From: Bacillus litorisediminis
Lineage (GTDB): Bacteria; Bacillota; Bacilli; Bacillales; JC228
Direction: 5' to 3'
NCBI RefSeq assembly: GCF_022808645.1
Contig: NZ_JAKZKT010000017.1
Location: forward strand, 1 to 64,000
DNA: 64,000 bases
The notes under the pieces were generated by a model. The model ran no database searches and had not been told where the DNA came from. It saw nothing but the letters and a program-made list of their open reading frames with translations. Made by a program: the position numbers and the translations under genes. Below, in pieces: positions 59,954-64,000 of this stretch (position 1 is its first letter; each line of letters opens with the position of its first letter).

Positions 59954-61057
59954 ATGAATCTGGAGGTCCGGGGTGCACCCTCTTATTATTCCTGTGAGAT
60001 TGGGATCCTAGATAAATTAGACACTTTGCTTCAGTCCAATCACATTACAAAATGTATTGTACTGCATGGAGAAAAATCCTGGAATGCCATTTCTCCCTAT
60101 TTTCCCAAGGAAAGAACCACTCTTTCCTTTACCTTTGTCCCCTATCATGGAGAATGTACATTAAAAGAGGTAAACAGAGTCTGTAAAATCGCTAAGCAAG
60201 AAAAGGCTGAGGCGATCATTGGGATTGGCGGAGGTAAAGTCCTGGATATTACAAAAGCAGCAGCCAATCAGGCTAATATTGATGCGATTTTACTTCCAAC
60301 GCTAGCCTCTACTTGTGCAGCCTGGACACCTTTAAGTGTATTTTATGATGAGGATGGCAGCTTTACTCATTATTCGATTTTTCCGAGAAGCAGCCTTTAT
60401 GTATTAATTGAGCCAAGAGCGTTTTTAAACTCCCCGTCTCGCTATTTAATCGCTGGGATTGCCGATACATTGGCTAAATGGTATGAGGCAGATGTAATTA
60501 TGAGAGAGCTTAAAGATCCTCCGCTTGCTGTTTCGATTGCCCACCATGCGGCCCGGTTATGTCGGGATGTATTATTAGAGCATAGCTTAGATGCCCTACA
60601 AGATCTTAAAGCCGGAGAAATTTCCCCATCCCTTCTTAAAGTAATTGAAACCAATATCGTTGCCGGTGGAATGGTAGGAGGCTATGGTGATCAATTTGGA
60701 CGAATTTCTGGTGCACATGCAGTTCACAATGGCCTAACCATTCTAGAGGAAACCCATCATTTATTGCACGGAGAAAAGGTTGCTTACGGGATCTTAATTC
60801 AGCTTGTTTTAGAAAAAAATTGGAATGAAATTAAAAAACTGATTGAACTTTATAAGTCCTTACAGCTCCCATATATGCTGGAACATTTAGGCCTTCAACT
60901 TCACGAGCAGGCAAAGCTTTTGCGGATTGCTGAAGCAATCGTAAAGCCTTCTGAGTCCATTCATTTAATGAAAGGGTCCTTTTCAGCAGAAAAACTTTAT
61001 CAGGCATTTATTGATTTAGAAACCTTCGTACAAAAGGAAATATCAGCTGTTATTTAA
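59954..61057 (+). CDS. Iron-containing alcohol/glycerol dehydrogenase family protein
   Basis: 367-residue GldA-like metal-dependent dehydrogenase. The NAD-binding motif GIGGGKVLDITKAAA and LPTLASTCAAWTPLSV are clear. The metal ligands fit AGIADTLAKWYEAD (Asp), SGAHAVHNGL (His) and HLLHGEKVAYG (His). The substrate (glycerol, a sugar alcohol or an aldehyde) is not decided. AAGGAG precedes the ATG by eight bases. It stands alone, after the repeat array, with its own terminator. Confidence 0.9.
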   Translation: MNLEVRGAPSYYSCEIGILDKLDTLLQSNHITKCIVLHGEKSWNAISPYFPKERTTLSFTFVPYHGECTLKEVNRVCKIAKQEKAEAIIGIGGGKVLDITKAAANQANIDAILLPTLASTCAAWTPLSVFYDEDGSFTHYSIFPRSSLYVLIEPRAFLNSPSRYLIAGIADTLAKWYEADVIMRELKDPPLAVSIAHHAARLCRDVLLEHSLDALQDLKAGEISPSLLKVIETNIVAGGMVGGYGDQFGRISGAHAVHNGLTILEETHHLLHGEKVAYGILIQLVLEKNWNEIKKLIELYKSLQLPYMLEHLGLQLHEQAKLLRIAEAIVKPSESIHLMKGSFSAEKLYQAFIDLETFVQKEISAVI

Positions 61058-61078
61058 TAATGAACTTCATACAAGCAA

Positions 61079-61106
61079 AAATCGCCTGCAGAAGCAGGCG
61101 ATTTTT
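61079..61106 (+). terminator. Terminator of the dehydrogenase gene
   Basis: 11-bp perfect stem (61079-61089 with 61094-61104) followed by TTTT. Confidence 0.9.
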
Positions 61107-61240
61107 CTTTTACCGCTTATACCCTAACTAGCAGTCATCAACCGAACTTAGTTACTCTCAGCTTGTATTGCTCGTTTTGCTATATACATTTTTTTCTCTG
61201 AATAGGGGACATTACTCCTATAGCAAAAGGAGAAGGTTAT

Positions 61241-61804
61241 ATGGACAATAAGCTCTTTCAAGTGATTGTTTCAAAATCGGGGCATTTCCCAATACTAGAT
61301 CAAATTATGATCTTTTTATCGAAAAAAGTTCGGTATCTATACCTTTTCATCCTTATCATTTTATTATTCTCAGGCAGAAAGCATCGTGAGACTGTTCGCA
61401 ATGCAGCTATATCAACTTTAGCAAATCTTTTCTTAATCCGCTTCCTTAAAATTTTTTGCTATAGACCGCGTCCTTTTTTGAAACAGCGAGTTGGAATATT
61501 GATTCCAACCAAGCTCGACTCTTCTTTTCCGAGTAAACATACTGTCTTAGCCTTTGCTATATCAACCGTCCTAATAATTCGAGAACGCGTATTGGGAATG
61601 CTGTTTGCTCTCCTTTCCCTATTAACTGGATTTTCGCGAATTTGGGTGGGGCACCATTATCCTTTTGATATCATCTTCAGTGCCATTCTTGGAACAAGCA
61701 CAAGTCTATTGACTGAAGCAACTTTTCTAATTTCTGAAATTCTGAAAGAGAACACTATTCCAAGAGAAGAATCACAATTTAATGAAGGGGGAAGTGTAAC
61801 ATGA
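61241..61804 (+). CDS. PAP2-family phosphatase, undecaprenyl-diphosphatase (BcrC) type
   Basis: 187-residue membrane phosphatase with about five segments. The three PAP2 motifs are KIFCYRPRP (from K70), PSKH (97-100, with Lys for the usual Gly) and SRIWVGHHYPFD (from S132). It probably recycles undecaprenyl diphosphate for wall synthesis. AAAGGAG lies about nine bases before the ATG. Its stop overlaps the yteA start by four bases (ATGA), coupling the two genes. Confidence 0.87.
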   Translation: MDNKLFQVIVSKSGHFPILDQIMIFLSKKVRYLYLFILIILLFSGRKHRETVRNAAISTLANLFLIRFLKIFCYRPRPFLKQRVGILIPTKLDSSFPSKHTVLAFAISTVLIIRERVLGMLFALLSLLTGFSRIWVGHHYPFDIIFSAILGTSTSLLTEATFLISEILKENTIPREESQFNEGGSVT

Positions 61805-62568
61805 TAACATCACAGCAGCTTCAAACGTTTAAACAAACCCTCATGAATATGAAGCAGGAAATAGAAGAAAGGCTTGAAAAAAACGATCATTATAACCTTG
61901 AAAGAGGACACGCACACGAATCAACCGGAGAACTATCCAGTTATGATAATCACCCCGCCGATGAGGGAAGTGAATTATTTGAACGGGAAAAGGATATTGC
62001 ATTAAAGCAGCACCAGGAATATGAACTTGAAAAAATTGAAAATGCACTGAAGGCAATCGAGAATGGCAGTTACGGCAAGTGTAAGGCATGCGGAAAAGAC
62101 ATTTCATTTGAACGTCTTGAAGCTATTCCCACAACTCTTTACTGCAAGGAACACACCCTTGACCAGAATGTTTCACATCAGAGGCCGATTGAAGAAGATG
62201 TGTTAATGCCTCCATTCGGAAAATGGGATCTTGATGAAAAGGATGAGTCTGTTGCTTTTGATGCTGAAGATTCTTGGCAGGAAGTGGCAACTTGGGGAAC
62301 TTCTGAATCTCCATCTGACTTTTTCGTTCCCCCTACCAGTTATAATGATAATTATGTTGAATATGACGAAAATGTTGGTTACGTCGAAGATTATGAAAAT
62401 TTTATCGGAAATGATATAGACGGGAAGAATATAAGGGTTTTTCCGACTTCCCAGCATGAAGATTTTGAAAATGCTTTAGATGAAGAGGGCATTATGACCA
62501 CATTTGGTGATTTGCCAGCTTACGAACACGACCCATATGTAGAAGACAGGAAAAAACGGAAACGCTAA
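61801..62568 (+). CDS. yteA: YteA-family protein with DksA/TraR-type zinc finger
   Basis: 255-residue protein of the bacillus YteA group, linked to sporulation. The N-terminal half is a coiled coil (QTFKQTLMNMKQEIEERLEKNDH, then ELFEREKDIALKQHQEYELEKIENALKAIENGSYGKC). The zinc finger is CKACG (94-98) and YCKEH (114-118), so the fourth ligand is His instead of Cys. The acidic C-terminal half (YNDNYVEYDENVGYVEDYENF) is typical of YteA. GGGGGAAG precedes the ATG. Coupled with the PAP2 gene. Confidence 0.9.
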   Translation: MITSQQLQTFKQTLMNMKQEIEERLEKNDHYNLERGHAHESTGELSSYDNHPADEGSELFEREKDIALKQHQEYELEKIENALKAIENGSYGKCKACGKDISFERLEAIPTTLYCKEHTLDQNVSHQRPIEEDVLMPPFGKWDLDEKDESVAFDAEDSWQEVATWGTSESPSDFFVPPTSYNDNYVEYDENVGYVEDYENFIGNDIDGKNIRVFPTSQHEDFENALDEEGIMTTFGDLPAYEHDPYVEDRKKRKR

Positions 62569-62588
62569 TACTAAATAAAACATTCTGA

Positions 62589-62620
62589 GGGCGGGAATGA
62601 ATTCCCCCCTTATTCTTTTT
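62589..62620 (+). terminator. First terminator after yteA
   Basis: GGGAAT (62593-62598) with ATTCCC (62601-62606), extendable outward, followed by TTATTCTTTTTT. Confidence 0.6.
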
Positions 62621-62633
62621 TCCACCACATTAA

Positions 62634-62671
62634 AAGAACGGTGCTTTGTAAAGAAGCAAAGCACCGCTCTT
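62634..62671. terminator. Second, long hairpin after yteA
   Basis: 15-bp stem with one mismatch (62634-62648 with 62657-62671). It lies in the 206-bp convergent gap and can serve either strand. No gene is seen in this gap. Confidence 0.7.
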
Positions 62672-62774
62672 TGGAAATAATTCTTATCCTATACTATACT
62701 CTTTTTCAGAAAAATATACAATATTCTGTTTAATATTCTAATTTAGGTATTTATTCATTGCGATCTAAAGCAAT

Positions 62775-63092
62775 TTACTGATCCGATGTTGGTCTGTATT
62801 GGTACCGTTCCAGATTAATCCTATTATGATGACTAATCTCGACTCCTTCACTTTCTAAGGACATCATTTGTATTAATAATAAATCCTCTGCTTTTATCCC
62901 TATTTCCCCTTTACTATTAATAACCCTGTGCCATGGAAGTTTATATTTATCACTCATAGAATGAAGAATCCGCACGACCTGTCTTGCTCCTCTCGGACTG
63001 CCAGCTAAACGCGCAATCTGTCCATAAGTCATCACTTTTCCTGGCGGAATCTCTTGTATAATCCGAATCACTTCTTCTGTAAAAGGCTGCAC
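62775..63092 (-). CDS. Alkyltransferase-like protein (ATL) lacking the catalytic Cys
   Basis: 105-residue MGMT-family DNA-binding protein: PGKVMTYGQIARLAGSPRGARQVVRILHSM includes the HTH and arginine finger. The active-site motif PCHRV is PWHRV here, so no alkyl acceptor Cys remains. ATL proteins recognise alkylated guanine and hand it to nucleotide excision repair. I start it at the GTG at 63092, nine bases after AAAGGA; other starts lie within that site. It follows the GNAT gene on the same strand after 45 bp. Confidence 0.87.
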   Translation of the reverse strand: MQPFTEEVIRIIQEIPPGKVMTYGQIARLAGSPRGARQVVRILHSMSDKYKLPWHRVINSKGEIGIKAEDLLLIQMMSLESEGVEISHHNRINLERYQYRPTSDQ

Positions 63093-63137
63093 GGATCTCA
63101 TTCCTTTCAAATACCTCAGAAATGAGGGCCAATATTT

Positions 63138-63809
63138 TTATAATGGCAACAGCTGAACCGTTTCTTTTGTTTCCAGTTCCTCTATCATTTGAATCCATTC
63201 CGCTGGTTTTTCAGGAAGAACAGAATAATAACGGTTTAAAAAGTTTACGACAAGGTCAGCGCTTATTTCAGAAACAGTTGGATCAGTCGGCATGAAGCAT
63301 AAGTCTAATCCTGATACAGCTTCACCATCATTGTTCCAGGACGGATGAACATACTGCAAATCAAGACGCTTATAGCCTAAGTGAGCCAAAACTTCTCTGC
63401 GTACGAATGGATTCATAGACATAATCCCTCCAAAATCGTGGTCCTTGACTCGATAGGGATCATAGATTTCGGCAAACATCCCAAACAGCTGCTTGCTATT
63501 TTCTGCTGCAAGCTCCATTAAATCATTAGCACGCTTTTGCACTAAAAATGGGCCAATTCCAAGACCTGACTTGCCGATTATAGTAAAGTCAGTCATCGCA
63601 ATGTTCCAGTCAGGATAGTAGCGGTATTCAGTAGCTCCTACCACTTCATTTTCATGAACTGCAACAAAAACACGAATTCCTGGATCTTCAAGCGGTTCCT
63701 TCCATAATTCAAAGTCTAATACTTCCTCTTGCGGAAATACTTCCTTCATTAAATCGTGCATTTTTTTAAAAAGTGGGTCTTGGATAGAGGTAATTCGTCT
63801 ATATTCCAT
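63138..63809 (-). CDS. GNAT-family N-acetyltransferase
   Basis: 223-residue protein. VAVHENEVVGATEYRYYPD and the acetyl-CoA-binding region IGKSGLGIGPFLVQKRANDL form the GNAT core. The remaining parts (GGIMSMNPFVRREVLAHLGYKRLDLQYVHPSW) are specific to a subgroup paired with nitrilase-like hydrolases. AAAGGAG lies six bases before the ATG, and the start is 22 bases after the stop of the nitrilase-like gene, so both are probably one operon. Confidence 0.82.
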   Translation of the reverse strand: MEYRRITSIQDPLFKKMHDLMKEVFPQEEVLDFELWKEPLEDPGIRVFVAVHENEVVGATEYRYYPDWNIAMTDFTIIGKSGLGIGPFLVQKRANDLMELAAENSKQLFGMFAEIYDPYRVKDHDFGGIMSMNPFVRREVLAHLGYKRLDLQYVHPSWNNDGEAVSGLDLCFMPTDPTVSEISADLVVNFLNRYYSVLPEKPAEWIQMIEELETKETVQLLPL

Positions 63810-63831
63810 TTGCTTGCTCCTTTACTAAACG

Positions 63832-63999
63832 TTAGATGGATTGATTTGTAAGATGATTGCTTGATACCACTCCTGCTTTTTCCTGAGCTTCCCAGTCCGT
63901 ATATAAGTCCGTTCTGCGGTCTCTCCATGTAGTTACAGACCCTTTTTCACGAACTTCATAAAGCAAGCTTAGATCGAGATCAGCCGTAATAACCATATC
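63832..63999 (-). CDS. C-terminal end of a carbon-nitrogen hydrolase (nitrilase family), partial
   Basis: The frame is open from the window edge to a TAA at 63832-63834 and gives 55 residues: DMVITADLDLSLLYEVREKG, then SVTTWRDRRTDLYTDWE. This is the C-terminal strand-helix part of nitrilase-superfamily amidases (DLYTDW being common there). The catalytic Glu-Lys-Cys residues lie outside the window. Likely cotranscribed with the following GNAT gene. Confidence 0.75.
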   Translation of the reverse strand, partial: DMVITADLDLSLLYEVREKGSVTTWRDRRTDLYTDWEAQEKAGVVSSNHLTNQSI

Positions 64000-64000
64000 G

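Overview
The window is chromosomal DNA of an endospore-forming, AT-rich Bacillaceae species (Bacillus sensu lato). Evidence: three SASP-type spore protein genes, SigI/RsgI, a Rap/Phr pair, a Spo0E-like phosphatase, two sporulation-type histidine kinases, YteA, CtsR boxes in front of clpE, an S-box and a cobalamin riboswitch, and strong AGGAGG ribosome binding sites with frequent TTG/GTG starts. No rRNA, tRNA, prophage or CRISPR array was seen. The only mobile DNA is the C-terminal end of an IS1182-type transposase at the left edge.

Layout. 1-3.7 kb: transposase end, ykvI (minus) and clpE (plus) with CtsR operators. 3.7-6 kb: M3 peptidase and a MarR regulator. 6-11.3 kb: a minus-strand operon phnD-phnC-phnE-phnE-5'-nucleotidase for uptake of phosphorus compounds, with a candidate PhoP box. 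11.5-13.6 kb: Fsr-like MFS and ZIP transporters. 13.7-18.2 kb: a phosphorelay cluster (Rap, Phr, Spo0E-like, four-PAS kinase) with Spo0A-type boxes. 18.3-23.4 kb: acyltransferase, B12-binding radical SAM protein, two coupled tiny genes with SASP-like cleavage motifs, TrkH/KtrB transporter, alpha/beta SASP. 23.6-27.8 kb: rsgI-sigI, a secreted acidic DUF5667 protein, small membrane proteins. 27.9-35 kb: SwrC-type RND pump, RF3, YueH-like protein, nucleoside transporter, small XRE protein. 35.1-39 kb: btuF-btuC-btuD/cbiZ under a B12 riboswitch. 39-50.9 kb: membrane proteins, OsmC, an epimerase, an ABC exporter, a TPR gene broken by TAG, HelD, DUF421, a coat-like peptide, MsrA and a CPDC flavoprotein. 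51-55.9 kb: amt with two TnrA/GlnR-type boxes, a KinB-like kinase, phosphodiesterase, SspH, SRPBCC. 56-58.9 kb: S-box-controlled metN-metI-metQ. 58.9-59.9 kb: a 52-bp tandem repeat array. 60-64 kb: metal-dependent dehydrogenase, PAP2 phosphatase, YteA, Cys-less alkyltransferase-like protein, GNAT and the end of a nitrilase-family gene.

Most genes are ordinary core and nutrient-acquisition genes. The features most worth a second look are the 17-unit 52-bp repeat array, the Phr precursor with a duplicated heptapeptide inside a compact phosphorelay cluster, the coupled pair of tiny SASP-like genes, the two nitrogen boxes that straddle the amt promoter, and the in-frame amber codon in the TPR gene. 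All family assignments come from reading motifs by eye; no database search was run.
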